A stretch of DNA of 64,000 bases from Kalmusia sp. IMI 367209 (Eukaryota; Ascomycota; Dothideomycetes; Pleosporales; Didymosphaeriaceae): assembly GCA_027946365.1 (NCBI GenBank), contig JAPEUQ010000011.1, positions 186,001-250,000 on the forward strand, read 5' to 3'. The position numbers were made by a program, and so were the translations under genes. Position 1 is the first letter of the stretch. Each line of letters begins with the position of its first letter. The notes beneath the pieces are model-generated. The model was not told the origin of the DNA and did not search any database. It saw only the letters and a program-made list of their open reading frames with translations. Positions 45,118 through 56,515 of the stretch are shown here, one piece after another.

Positions 45118-46531
45118 TATTTCATGAGTTTACTACAACTTAATAGCTCCACCAAGTAGAGAAAAGCGATGGATTTGGGAGAACAGCTTGGTCTCGTTCC
45201 CCAGAGCTGGCACGCGGGGATAGCGCCACTTTGCTCGGCGGCTTTGATCGAGGTGGGTTATACGAGGGCGCTTCCGGTGAGGATTGAGACCCCTGTTCGC
45301 GTATATGGGCATGGTGCGAAACAGGAATCCGTGCCGTGCCAATCTAGGAAGATCATTGCGCTAAACTGATCGGGGGAAATCACCGAGGCATAGTGTTGCA
45401 GCACCTCTTTCAATTTATTACCAGATGTATGCGCAGTGACTGTTGTGTATTGATATATCAGGATGCATCGAACCATCACGAGAACCCCATACGGATTCTG
45501 ACACATGATGGGTAGCTGTTGAATACTGGGTATATTGCTGGCACATGTCACATCTTTATTACTGAGGTAGTAGTTCAAAACGGATGCGGTGGATGTCATG
45601 CTGGTGGGTTGGCGTGGGAGCTGAAAACACTGAAGATGATCGGGAAAAATTTAATAGCGAAATTGGGGAAATGAGCGTCTCCCAAAGGTATGTCTAACAT
45701 TCGTGCAACAGTCAAGAGATGCTAACAGTGCTGACTTGCGGAATATATGTTATCCTAAGATTCACAGGCGAACTTACGGTCAAAGGTGCCATTGGTTGTA
45801 TCATTGAATATTTCGTAGACGGCATGGAGTCTCTATCATGCGCTGGAATGGCTACTATCTGCAACATGGTCAGCACCCTGCTTTGAATCTTTTCATAATC
45901 GAGCTAAGTGTGGGATGGGTACAGAAACTATGTAGCCACCTCCGTATTTCCCTATAGAAAAGCTATGGGAGGATATATTGATGCAATTGGCTGATCAGAA
46001 TGGCAGAAGATGATGGGATGAGTTTGGTGGGTGTCACGGAGTTGAAGCCGGATAGGAACATAAGGATGGTGGTGAGGAGGGACGATGGGGCAGTATGGGA
46101 AACCGACTTTGCACTTGATTTTGGTGAAGAACATATAGAGTACTTCAATGTGTGGAGGGAGTGCCTTAGAATTGATGGCCTTGAAGAGCAAGCAATTGAC
46201 CTCATACGGGCTTCAGCGCTAATCGCACAGAGGAGTATACACCCGAAAAGTCTAGGAAAGTTGATAATGTATCTACTATGAAGAAATCAGGAAATGATTC
46301 AGAGAGCGGGTTTAGAAGAAAATGACGGTTGAGACACTAGGAAGAGTGTATCGATGACCTACAGGACTTTCCAGGGGCAACGCTTGATCTGATTGGCCTG
46401 TCCAACACGTATGTGGGGAAAAGTCCGCACGTCGAATGTATCCGATCTGTAACTTAATACCAGCCGACACCATCCTCAACGATATCGATCTGGGCCGTCA
46501 TAACGTAGCAACATGCGATAGCTGAAGAAAA
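45118..46531. other. Intergenic with one weak ORF
   Basis: Mostly promoter and spacer DNA between two divergent genes. A 93-codon plus-strand frame at 46000-46281 (starts MAEDDGMSLVGVTELK, charged, no signal peptide) could encode a small protein or be a remnant; evidence is only frame length and composition. Confidence 0.3.
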
Positions 46532-47737
46532 ATGAGCCTGCTTCGTTACGCGCATACAACGCGCTGTACATCTCTTCTTCGACCCCACACACGTTTCTTC
46601 CACACGTCTTCACGCTTCTCCAAACAACAATCCTTCCCAGCAGCATACTATCGCGGCGGTACATCTCGCGCAGTCATCTTCAAAGCACAGGACCTCCCCA
46701 CCTCACAAAAGGAATGGCCCTCAATATTTCGTGGCGTCATCAATTCGCCTGATCCCAACGGCCGCCAGCTAGACGGCATGGGCGGCGGTGTCTCTTCTCT
46801 CTCCAAAATCTGCGTTGTCGGTCCCTCAACGAGAGATGATGCAGATGTAGACTACACCTTTGCTGCAATAGGCGTCAAGACACAAGAAGTAGACTTCTCT
46901 AGCAACTGCGGGAACATGAGTGCTGCTATCGGACCGTTCGCCGTGAACGCAGGACTAGTTCATAAAGAAAACGGCAATTGTACAGTGCGCATACACAACA
47001 CCAACACCGGAAAAATCATCCACTCCAGATTTCTCGTGGAAAAGGGTGAGGCAAAGGTCGAAGGTACCTTCGCAATCGATGGCGTAGCCGGAACCGGCGC
47101 AAAAATCGAACTCGCCTTTATTGACCCTGCTGGTTCCAAAACGGGAAAGACCCTTCCTACGGGAAATTTCATCGATACATTCGATCATGTTCGTACGACT
47201 TGCATCGATGTCGGGAACCCCTGCGTATTCGTCCACGCTGAGAGTCTTGGTGTAGAAGGGGGTATCCTCGCTGATGCGATAGACGCACGTCCAGATCTCC
47301 TGTCCCGATTAGATTCGATACGTCGACAAGCTGCAGTTGCAATGGGTATATCCAAAACCCTGGATTCTGCTCCGGGATCGATACCTAAGATCGCCATGGT
47401 AGCTGCACCATATAAGCATGAGCTAATTTCAGGCGAAACGGTCAAAGAAGAGGATTGCGATCTACTTGTAAGAGCCATTAGCGTGGGACAGCCGCATCGT
47501 GCAGTCCTTATAACGGTGGCGATGGCGCTCGCTGTTGCGTCGCGGTTGGGTGGGTCTGTCGTCAAGGAAGTAACGAGTTCGAGCCCGGTAGACAAAGATG
47601 GAGTGACGATAGGTCATAACAGCGGGAAGCTTCTTGTAGGGGCAAACTTCGATGGTGAGGGTACTGTGAAGGATGCCACTGTTTTCCGTACTGGGAGAAG
47701 AATTATGGAGGGCACAGTGTATGCGAGTTCAAGTTAA
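46532..47737 (+). CDS. PrpF-family isomerase, probably mitochondrial (401 aa)
   Basis: Single exon. Matches the PrpF/DUF453 family, a diaminopimelate-epimerase-like fold whose bacterial member isomerises 2-methylaconitate in the methylcitrate cycle. Motifs: AAYYRGGTSRAVIF, DPNGRQLDGMGGGVSSLSKICVV, SSNCGNMSAAIGPFA, and DVGNPCVFV. Active-site-type residues sit in the SNCGNM and GNPC loops. The first 30 residues are Arg- and Ser-rich without acids (LLRYAHTTRCTSLLRPHTRF), as in a mitochondrial targeting sequence. In fungi the true substrate is untested; 4-oxalomesaconate-type or methylaconitate-type acids are possible. The gene looks intact. Confidence 0.88.
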   Translation: MSLLRYAHTTRCTSLLRPHTRFFHTSSRFSKQQSFPAAYYRGGTSRAVIFKAQDLPTSQKEWPSIFRGVINSPDPNGRQLDGMGGGVSSLSKICVVGPSTRDDADVDYTFAAIGVKTQEVDFSSNCGNMSAAIGPFAVNAGLVHKENGNCTVRIHNTNTGKIIHSRFLVEKGEAKVEGTFAIDGVAGTGAKIELAFIDPAGSKTGKTLPTGNFIDTFDHVRTTCIDVGNPCVFVHAESLGVEGGILADAIDARPDLLSRLDSIRRQAAVAMGISKTLDSAPGSIPKIAMVAAPYKHELISGETVKEEDCDLLVRAISVGQPHRAVLITVAMALAVASRLGGSVVKEVTSSSPVDKDGVTIGHNSGKLLVGANFDGEGTVKDATVFRTGRRIMEGTVYASSS

Positions 47738-48684
47738 ATGGTAGGGTTAGGAAGGCATGAGGCAGGTAGTATTATAAGACTAGTCATCTTATATTCTCAG
47801 CCCATCTTCGAACTGTTTGGTAGAACAATAGTTAACTTAAGATCGCATGAGATGGGTTCGTAAAAATTGCACTATATTTAACAGATCGGTCGGGAAGCCA
47901 ATCTGGAGTTCAGAAAATGTAGGGTTCCTACATGCAATTTTTATAGGACTGTAGAAGACTGGGCAATTTGTACTATTCCGATATATATCACAAACATCCA
48001 ATCATTACTTAGCCATGTACTCCGCTTACCAAAGCTGCCTGGGACAACGAATGAGCATCAAGCACACTCGTACCGCGTTTCGTCCGACATCTGACCCGAA
48101 ATTTCTCGGATCGAATAATGACTATGTGATGCGTATAATGTAATGCGGGTTTGGGCTTTGTCCATGGGTGTGCTTACGCGAGATAATGTAAGGTGTAGCC
48201 TCATCGTTTGCCCAGCTTGTTTTCCTACATATTATTAGTAGCAACTAGACATGAGATGTGATTCTGAGATGAAAAGAAGCCGGAAAAACGGTTTCAAAGC
48301 AATTTGAACTTGCAAGAAGTACTGTTTGTATGTTTTGAATTGTCCACATAATATGTGAGTTGATTCCATACCCTAGCACTTGGTTGCCCAATGCGGCAAA
48401 TGGCCCCTGTATACGATGTAAACTCCTGCTACGGAAACACCAACATCTCTCTCGTACGAAGGCCCCGATTCAAGAATCAAGTTTTATACAAACATTTCCC
48501 GGACGAACAACGGAAAGAAATACTGCTGCTCTAGGGTTTTCAGGAGCATGTGCGAAACGGGATAGTCTTAACGAACGTCATCTCGAAGGTATAAATACTC
48601 ATAGTAGCCTGAATTTATAAAAAAACTAAATATAGGCAGTAGCAACATACTCTCTACTTCGTTCACGTTCCAAAGTTTCCGAAT
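47738..48684. other. Intergenic, no gene seen
   Basis: Spacer between two plus-strand genes. No domain, splice-supported frame or RNA gene was seen. Confidence 0.55.
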
Positions 48685-49731
48685 ATGTCTCATATCATCG
48701 CGATCGCCGGCGGCTCAGGAGGACTAGGGCGGGCTCTCGTAGATGCATTGAAGAGTAGCGACACTTACAAGCCCTTGGTGCTGGCCCGCAAGGTATTTCC
48801 TCCTCGGCTCGTTGACTAATTACGGCTAAGAAACTGTAGGCCAACCCAGTACTTGGAAAAGAAATTGGGGTTCCCATCCTGCAGGCCGAGTATTCCAACC
48901 CAGACTCTCTTGTCCAGCTTCTTGAACAGCACAAGATCGACACCGTCATCTCAACCATCACGAATTATGACAACAGCCAGTCCCCTGAAGAGAATTTGAT
49001 CACAGCAGCAGAGCGATCCAGTGTCACGCATCGTTACATTCCAAGTGTGTGGAGCGGATTCGACTACACTACACAGTAAGTGCTTCACGTCTCCTTCGGA
49101 TCTCTTTGTCTAACAGGCAACCAGACAAGCGAAGGAAAGCCCAATCGCAGCATCACGAGTGGCTCTTCTGGACGCCTTGCGCAATTCGCCTCTCGAGTGG
49201 ACTGCGATATTTCCCGGCATCTTCCTCGACTTCTACGCGCTCTCTGTCCGATCTCACGTGAAGAGAAGAGCGCTCGGCATCGATATCGATGGAAACGCGG
49301 CCGCGATTGCAGGCGACGGGGAGTACCCTGTATACTTCACCCACACGGCCGATATTGCCAATTATACTGCTGCGCTTCTCGGCCTGGAGCGGTGGGAGCA
49401 CAAGAAGTACTACCTTTATGGTGATACCAAGACCTGGAATGAAGTTATTGCCATTGCAGAATGCGCCAAGGGCACCAAATTCAAGGTGGCGTACGATGAA
49501 ATTGAAAAGCTGAAGAGAGGTGAGATTACAGAGTTGCCGGGGCATATACAAGCGTATGAAGTTTTTGGTGGGTTGGAGGCAAAGGGCATGTTTCAGACGC
49601 TCATGGCGGGGGTGAGTATATATATGGCTGAAGGGCATATGGTGTATAAGGGGCCGCTTCTGAACGAGATGTTCCCTGACATCAAGTCGCTGACGATTGA
49701 AGAGGTCTTGCCGAAGAAAGCGGCAGCTTGA
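48685..49731 (+). CDS. NmrA-like NAD(P)-binding reductase (316 aa)
   Basis: Three exons in phase: 48685-48792, 48840-49075 and 49125-49731. The last junction uses the acceptor at 49124 (GCAACCAG); the nearer AG at 49116 would break the frame. The N-terminal Rossmann motif is AGGSGGLGRALVDAL, followed by VISTITNYDNSQ, YIPSVWSGFDYT and ESPIAASRVALLDAL. This is the NmrA-like/isoflavone-reductase group of atypical SDRs, which act as reductases of small aromatic compounds or as redox-sensing regulators. The lysine typical of catalytic isoflavone reductases is replaced in the AASR segment, so catalysis is uncertain. Confidence 0.87.
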
Positions 49732-49984
49732 AGGGAGAATAAACTACTTTTTAGGCGTTCATAGTACATACAGGATTCGAAAGATGGTCTAAGTCTAGGG
49801 TATCCAGGTCTATTTCATCCCTTTCTCCCAAAGCCCAATAAAACGCCGAACAAAAATCACTTTACAAACTGATTTCGTCTCGAAGAGGTCAGAAGTAGTA
49901 CCTCAACAAGATTTGTGGGCCGAAATACCCGATATTAAAATTCGCACAAAGACTATCTCCAAAATCTTGACCTATACCTATAGG

Positions 49985-51350
49985 TTAGGGCAATCCCCAC
50001 CTCTTCTTCTCTGTATCTATATCCCACCGCCGATTCGCCTCTGCGTTCAGTGGCATCGAAAACACAGGTGGCAAGATAGAGAATACGACTCGCAGTACAT
50101 CCGTATCGAGTAACTTATGGCGATGTTCCTGGTGGTTGTGCAGCCGCTCACTCAACGTGCCATACAGCTTCTCTCCAACAACGTAATACTTTTGCGTATC
50201 GACCAAGCCCAAGAGCGGATGTCCTTGTGGCCTCTGATCCTTGCATCGCTTCCACTGATCCGCCCATAGATCTCTCCATCGCTTCCCATACTCTTGACCC
50301 CGTGGTCTCCAGTTGCCTTTTACGGCAGGTATTTCGGGAAGTAGGTTTTCCATTAGTTCGCGACATAGAATAAGGGAGTCATTGAGCCGGAGCATGCGAT
50401 CTGACTTCAGACGAGGAAGTGCCTTCTCGAGGTCCTTGAAAATTTGCTCGAGCTTATTAGAGGAGCTATCTGCGCCAACGATACGGCAAAAAATCTGAAC
50501 GCGTGCCCGGAACTGAGTCCAGGCAGGGCGGCCCTTCGTTTCTGTATGGCTATTTTTATAGTCGGCATACAATTTCTGACGTCGTATGAGATTATTGGCC
50601 TGTTCCTTGTCTAGCGAATTAAAGGCTTCGATGTCACTGAGTTCCTCTAAGTTGAAAAGTAACGGGCGCGATTTCTTCCAGCCGTTTTCATATCGAGTGC
50701 GAAAAGTGTAACGGAGCACCGCCCAAAACCAATATCGGGTAAGCTAACGAGTAGGTGCAAAGTTAGTTAAGTACAAGTGAGCAGAGATGTACACAGCACG
50801 GGTAAGATCCCTAGAATTTTCAAAGACTCACGTACCTCGCGCAACTCATCTACCGTGGCCTCTGGGTCCTCCCAGAATGCTGCTTCAGTTTCGCGGAATT
50901 GCTCCACAATGGCGGGGTTGAAACCTGGAGACGGATGATTAGACGAGTTACCTCCGGTTAAACAATACACAAGAAAAGTGTCCACAAACTGGTGTCTTGT
51001 AACTGCTCGTCCACTGAATCTTCACCCGCGCCCTCAGGTCGGATCAGTTCCTTCACCCATAGTTTTTCCTCGAGGATGCATGCTGGTCGCTCATCCTCTT
51101 GCATTTCTCCTGCCATATACGGCTTGATACGTTTGACAAGCTCATTGCGGTCCTGGTCCGATTTGATCACCCAAAAATCTAGGCGTGGATAGGACTGATC
51201 TTGTACACTTTCAGAAGCGCTGGCAGCGCTGGCAGCGCTGGCAGCACTAGCGGCACTAGCGACACTAGCAACACTGCGGGGTGCAGGCGCAGTCCGTTGG
51301 CGCTGTCGCGAGGAAGTGCGACCAGTCAAAACATCCAGAAAAGACGGCAT
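49985..51350 (-). CDS. Hypothetical protein with Ala/Ser repeat (402 aa)
   Basis: Three exons in phase: 50990-51350, 50836-50924 and 49985-50743. The start MPSFLDVLTGRTSS was chosen over an in-frame Met 21 codons upstream because the extension is not protein-like. An Ala/Ser tract made of repeated ASA units (from 9-bp DNA repeats near 51220-51280) follows. The rest is charged and helical, with many Trp and Arg (RYWFWAVLRYTF, KRWRDLWADQWKRC). No domain, signal peptide or membrane segment was recognised. The good splice phases support a real gene of unknown function. Confidence 0.6.
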
Positions 51351-52135
51351 GTCTAGCGACCAAGGGTAGAAATATGGACATTGACGAAAGCGAAAGGTGG
51401 GAACAAGGTCCAAAACGTTGCAACTAGCATGCTGAGGAGAGGGGGGACACCGCGGACTCCAGGAGCTGAGGAATGAGACTCAAGTCAATTGAGGCTGTCT
51501 AGGTATGCAAAGAGCAAATTAGTCGGCCCCGCAGGTCGTATAACATGTAAAGGAATGGGCTGTGAAAGGCCAGCTGTGGGAGGTAAGGCTGTAAATCTTA
51601 CAAGCGGGACGTCTTGTGGTCATCTGACAAGTGGGATGTAGCTGAGACGCGAGTCAGCACAACCGGTGAGCTCGAAAAATTGGCCGAACGACGGTTTGTG
51701 CATGTAGGGTGTACCGCACGGCGCTGTCAGTGGTTGCGGTTGTTTGGATGCCTCAGGAGACGGAGACTTCTGTAGTCCGTGCGCGTAGGCATTAGACTAG
51801 TTCTCTTTAGGTTTAGTCGGGACTTTTCGACAAAGTGAGTATGTCCAGATCATTCATCGTCTTTTGATCCTGTGTAAGGTCAATTGTGACCCGCTGTTCC
51901 AAAGCCATGTTGTTGGAATTTTTGGTCAACGCCCAGAGTGCAACCAGTATTTAATACCACGATCCTCTGGAGGTTCCCTCCGCTCGCCCATTGTCATGAT
52001 TGGTCTCATAGACTTCTACGTTACTTTTTGTGACAGGTCAATCAGAAACCACTTTGCGTCCTCAAGCAATTCTAATAATATCATGACCTTTATTATATGA
52101 AATTAATAGCACGATCCTCTCCGTCGACACCCAAA
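51351..52135. other. Intergenic, no gene seen
   Basis: Promoter of the hypothetical gene and 3' flank of the third HET gene. Nothing else was recognised. Confidence 0.5.
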
Positions 52136-54583
52136 TCAAACAATCTCAGCCCATCTTAGCTTCGACAACATACTCTGCATTGTATCCTTATTGTCCATGG
52201 CCCTAACTAGCGAGTGACTCACAAAACACTCTCCTACATTCTTAAACGACCCAATTGGACGCAGCCAACTAGGCGCGTCATATACAGGAACGACGTCACG
52301 AACCGGTCTCAGTATCATCGGACCATTATGCGCGGCAGGGCGAAAAACGATATCGCCAACCTCTGGCTTTATGCAGTCAGGACAGACACCGAGCCCAAAG
52401 CCTGGCACTACGAAGAAATTGAACCTCTTTGTGCCAATCCACGACTGAATCTCTTTCATCGAGTCCTCGCGACCCTCTTGGGACGCATCGGCGCCGCAAG
52501 CTGTGGCTATCAGGTTGTCCTTCATAGATTGGGGCCATGTCTTCATGTCAAATGCACCAGTCATAGCGTCCCACCATTTAGACGGGTCAATTTCAGCATC
52601 TTTGCCAGATGCAATGAAACTGTCTATTGATTCGGGGCTATCAGATTCTTCGCCGTTGTGTTCCTCCGGCGCTGACTCGGTTTTTCTGGATGTGCTTGTA
52701 CCGCTGAAAAGACCATTATCTCCGATGAGTCGAACCAGAAACTTGATGAGGCGGCTCCCGAAAGTACCTTCGGTGTTTACGGTGATGTTACCATTATCCA
52801 GGAACACCATCATAGAAATGGGCTCGCTGAGGTCGGTTTCATAGTCGAACAACGGGCTGTTCGTGCCTTCGGCACTGCGAAAGACAAATCGGAAGTAGTG
52901 GCTCAAGATTTCTTCGCCGTGAGCGGCAAGTTGCACGAAATTCGCGAATTGGTCCCTAAAAGGAAGACCTACAGTGTCATCTTCATCATGGCCAGCAACT
53001 TTCGCTAGGTAGGGAAACATATCGCCACTGTACACGGCGCTGATCTTGCCAACCTTCATTCCTAATATTCGGAGTTTGCGGCCATCGTCGGAGAACTTCA
53101 CTAAATTGGTGAACTCATCGTCGGTGAATATAGGGGTCTCCCCTTTGTGACGTTCATTCAGCCACATGTGGATCTGGTTCGTTGAACTGTTTTTCAGAGA
53201 CGTGCGAAGATCTGGCACCCAGCTGGGCAAATCTAATGTTTCCATCTCGACCTTAGGTTTTCCAAATTGCAAGCGTAAGAAATGCTCATAGCTTGATTCT
53301 CCATGCGAATGAGTCGCTAGTATTGTGAGCTCTCGATGCGTAGATACAAGGTACCGCGCAGCTCTTGAAAACACCTCTTCCGTGCTCAAATTATAGTCAG
53401 GACGCAGTAATTCTCTGTTAGGGCCCTCGGCTACGAAGCCCCAAAGCCCAAAGATTTTATCTCTCGGGTCAGTCGCATTGAGATTAGCAAAAGACGTGAG
53501 AAGTCGTGTCTCCAAGATCGGTTTCGGAACGGCTGGCACATCGCTGTCTCTAACCCTCAAGAGAGAAATCATCATATTCCAGAGCTGCAGATTGTTCACG
53601 ATTGGACGATTGACTACCGTAAGTGCAAATTCGCCTGGATTCCAATGTGAAAAACTAGACCCAGATCCAGATCCAAATGTGGTCGAGTATTCCGCTGCAG
53701 CCTCAAGTGCATGGTAAGCCATCGTGGCAGTGAGAAAATTGGCTAGCGTAGTGGATGCGCTACCACTTTGTATCCGAGCTTTTTGGCTGAAGGCGAGCTC
53801 TTGGAAAATCCACGCTCTTGTCCAGAAAGTTGACAAGCCCACGAACATAAAGTCGCGGAGCTGAGGCGGAGGTCGTCCATTGGCATCATCAGGCTCAAAC
53901 CATTCAGGTAGTGATATGCGGGCTGCCTCCAAGAATTTATCCCACGCCGGAATCTGCTCACCATTTGATCCCTCATAGTATTGATCAGGGCGTCTTTCCT
54001 CCGCAGATACATCTGATTTGTAGCACCACTGGAACCAGCGCTCTTCAAAATTGTCTTTCCCAAAACCAGCAAGTCGGTCTATCACTTGGAAACCACTACC
54101 ATACATTTCCGAGTCCGGTCCTAGCCAAGCGACTATCTCTTCTGCATTCTGATAGATGGATGCCATCATAGCAACCTGGGACCCTCGCTCATCATTGTCT
54201 TCTTGATTGATGCAAACAGCGTCAATCCAGATAGTGAGAATATTCTCTGTGTCGATCATCTGCCAGATAGCATTGAAAGCGCTCTCTTGTAGTTTACCAA
54301 TCGGGCTAGACGCATCGTCCGGGGCAAGTTTTGCGAGGGTCTTAAGCACCTTTGGGTCATAAACAGGCGTGGTATCGTACCAGACGTAAGAAAGAGCTTT
54401 ATATGGTAGATGCTTTGGATCCAGAAGGCTCACTGTGGTCATACGAGTGAGGAGAGATTCTTTACCATCTTCTATCGATTTCTTCGCTTGTAGAAGACGG
54501 ATTTCTTGCCTATCTGGGTTAAGAGGAGGATGCGTGTAACCCCCCGGTCTGGCAATCGTTTCTGAACTGCCTTCTGACGCCAT
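52136..54583 (-). CDS. HET-domain protein (815 aa)
   Basis: Single-exon, intact HET family protein of a different subgroup from the two at the left edge. HET motifs: YKALSYVW (61-68), IWIDAVCINQED (about 119-130), ERGSQVAMMASIYQNAEEIVAWLG, and a later FWTRAWIFQELAFS. The C-terminal half has the typical variable region of these proteins (DPRDKIFGLWGFV, PDYNLSTEEVF, LPSWVPDLR). Predicted role is heterokaryon incompatibility or other regulated cell death; the C-terminus shows no recognised partner domain. Confidence 0.9.
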   Translation of the reverse strand: MASEGSSETIARPGGYTHPPLNPDRQEIRLLQAKKSIEDGKESLLTRMTTVSLLDPKHLPYKALSYVWYDTTPVYDPKVLKTLAKLAPDDASSPIGKLQESAFNAIWQMIDTENILTIWIDAVCINQEDNDERGSQVAMMASIYQNAEEIVAWLGPDSEMYGSGFQVIDRLAGFGKDNFEERWFQWCYKSDVSAEERRPDQYYEGSNGEQIPAWDKFLEAARISLPEWFEPDDANGRPPPQLRDFMFVGLSTFWTRAWIFQELAFSQKARIQSGSASTTLANFLTATMAYHALEAAAEYSTTFGSGSGSSFSHWNPGEFALTVVNRPIVNNLQLWNMMISLLRVRDSDVPAVPKPILETRLLTSFANLNATDPRDKIFGLWGFVAEGPNRELLRPDYNLSTEEVFSRAARYLVSTHRELTILATHSHGESSYEHFLRLQFGKPKVEMETLDLPSWVPDLRTSLKNSSTNQIHMWLNERHKGETPIFTDDEFTNLVKFSDDGRKLRILGMKVGKISAVYSGDMFPYLAKVAGHDEDDTVGLPFRDQFANFVQLAAHGEEILSHYFRFVFRSAEGTNSPLFDYETDLSEPISMMVFLDNGNITVNTEGTFGSRLIKFLVRLIGDNGLFSGTSTSRKTESAPEEHNGEESDSPESIDSFIASGKDAEIDPSKWWDAMTGAFDMKTWPQSMKDNLIATACGADASQEGREDSMKEIQSWIGTKRFNFFVVPGFGLGVCPDCIKPEVGDIVFRPAAHNGPMILRPVRDVVPVYDAPSWLRPIGSFKNVGECFVSHSLVRAMDNKDTMQSMLSKLRWAEIV

Positions 54584-55269
54584 AGGATGATTGTCTGAAC
54601 GAAAGTTGTAAAATTAGCAAGATTCTTTACTCAAATTAACTATGAGTGTAGAAATTGGGAGGAAAGAAGAAATCGTTCAGGCGTGGAAAGATATTTGACT
54701 ATGAAACAAATGCAAGGCGCAGCATCGGATTGTCATCGGCATCTCGTGCGATAAGCGGCGACAACATGGTCCAGACGTTAAGGCGTGACCCATGTTACCT
54801 TATCAACGATATAAGAGAAGCATAAAGAAGAGCCATTTTTCGATGAGAAGTGAATGCTCTTGATCTAGGACGTCCCTTATCTAAACGGAAATGAACGGGT
54901 GAAGGAACGTACGTGGGGCTGCGCCGTGCCAAGACACACACACATCGTTACATCATCACCTGCGCCTATCGTTCTCAAAATTCAACACCAAGTCAACACT
55001 ATCCAACTACAACTGCTGCTCTCATTCTTTGCACGGTGGAATAGCTATAGTATGTGTTCGATCTTCCTATGTGCCCTGAATCCATAGCCATGTAGCACGC
55101 GAACTTGCCTGCATTAGTCTCATCGCCGCTTAGCACGTCAGCCCCCAAAACGGCAAAGATACGATCCCCGGAAGGGAAGGAAGATAATGACTAACGATCC
55201 TGTGCAACTATTCCATCTCGCCCGGCGCTTCAACACACAATCACCTTCTATGACCAATTTACACCGACA
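54584..55269. other. Intergenic, divergent promoter region
   Basis: Separates the HET gene and the secreted propeller gene, which diverge. A pyrimidine- and CA-rich stretch precedes the ATG at 55270. No other gene was seen. Confidence 0.5.
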
Positions 55270-56391
55270 ATGAAACTCTCTCTAGCAGCCTTGAACCTCC
55301 TAATCGTAGTGTCGACCAGTGGGCCTACTTCCTACAGCACCAACAAATGGCAGCCCAAGCCAATTGTCATCTCCAATGCCAACGTAACAGCAGGCTTCCG
55401 AGGCCTCTCAGTAGTCTCCGATGAAATCGTCTGGGTCTCTGGTACCAGCAACTCCGTCTATCAAACCACCAACGGCGGACGCACGTGGTCTGACCTAACA
55501 ATTACGCACAACGAGACCTTCACGAATGAAACCGGCACTTATCCCGTGATTTTGGACTTCCGCGACATTCAGGCCTTTTCCGCTCATGTTGCTGTTGCGA
55601 TGGCCGCTGGAGACGGTACTTTGAACGAGACCAGTGTTTGGCACACAGAAGATGGTGGTAGACATTGGCGCAAATCGAAGACACCAAAGGATCCGGTCTT
55701 CTACGATAGTTTGGCGTTGGAGAACCCATCCCATGGTCTATTATTACAAGATGCGACCAACGCTACCACTGGCAGCTTGGGACTGCTCGAAACGCACGAC
55801 GGTGGTAAGAGTTGGAAGGAGGTGACCACCACAGGGCTAGAAGCAAAAGGGCAGGCGGCGTTTGCCGCGAGTGGCACGTGCATTATTTTCGTGGCTAGGA
55901 AGTGGTATATTGTCGCGGGCGGTAGTCCTGAGCCTTCGCGAGTCTTCCGCAGTTCCGACGGCCGCAAATGGAGAGACGCAAACACGAGCCTTGTAGGCGA
56001 TCCCAGTGTTGAGTACGGATATTCGGGATATGGGTATAATTCAGTTGCGTTCCGTGACGCGAAGAATGGAATTGTAGTGGGAGGCAGTTTCAGTCGCAGT
56101 GCGCCGGCAAGCAAGGACAATGCGGCGTATTCTCACGATGGAGGTGTGAGTTGGACTTCATCTAAATCAACGCTGCTCTACCGCTCAGGAGTGTCATGGC
56201 TACCGGGAAAGAAGAATCTGGCTGTAGCTGTTGGCGAGACTGGCACAAATTTAACGCGCAATGGAGGAGTTTCGTGGGAAGGGTTGACTGATGAGCATCA
56301 GCACGAGTTCTTCGCTGTGCAGTGCATCCAAAGCAGTATTTGCTGGGCTTCAGGGCGCAGGGGTGCGGTCGGACGCATAAAAATCGCATAG
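55270..56391 (+). CDS. Secreted Asp-box (BNR/Ycf48-like) beta-propeller (373 aa)
   Basis: Single exon with a signal peptide (residues 1 to about 18). Six Asp-box-type turns are spaced through the protein: TTNGGRTW (66-73), TEDGGRHW (126-133), THDGGKSW (175-182), SSDGRKW (228-234), SHDGGVSW (288-295) and TRNGGVSW (329-336). This predicts a sialidase/Ycf48-type beta-propeller. The catalytic Arg triad and Asp/Glu/Tyr set of sialidases was not seen, so it is more likely a binding or scaffold protein. Several N-glycosylation sites fit secretion. It converges with the secreted GMC oxidoreductase gene, 124 bp away. Confidence 0.85.
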   Translation: MKLSLAALNLLIVVSTSGPTSYSTNKWQPKPIVISNANVTAGFRGLSVVSDEIVWVSGTSNSVYQTTNGGRTWSDLTITHNETFTNETGTYPVILDFRDIQAFSAHVAVAMAAGDGTLNETSVWHTEDGGRHWRKSKTPKDPVFYDSLALENPSHGLLLQDATNATTGSLGLLETHDGGKSWKEVTTTGLEAKGQAAFAASGTCIIFVARKWYIVAGGSPEPSRVFRSSDGRKWRDANTSLVGDPSVEYGYSGYGYNSVAFRDAKNGIVVGGSFSRSAPASKDNAAYSHDGGVSWTSSKSTLLYRSGVSWLPGKKNLAVAVGETGTNLTRNGGVSWEGLTDEHQHEFFAVQCIQSSICWASGRRGAVGRIKIA

Positions 56392-56515
56392 ATTTACCGG
56401 GAATACAAAAGCAATGTTTAAGACATATTCTATATCCATATTCAGGGTATGAGCGAGTGCATATATGCGGTAAACCCATTTCTAGGGTTCCTAATACGAA
56501 GCTATATAGCCTCCC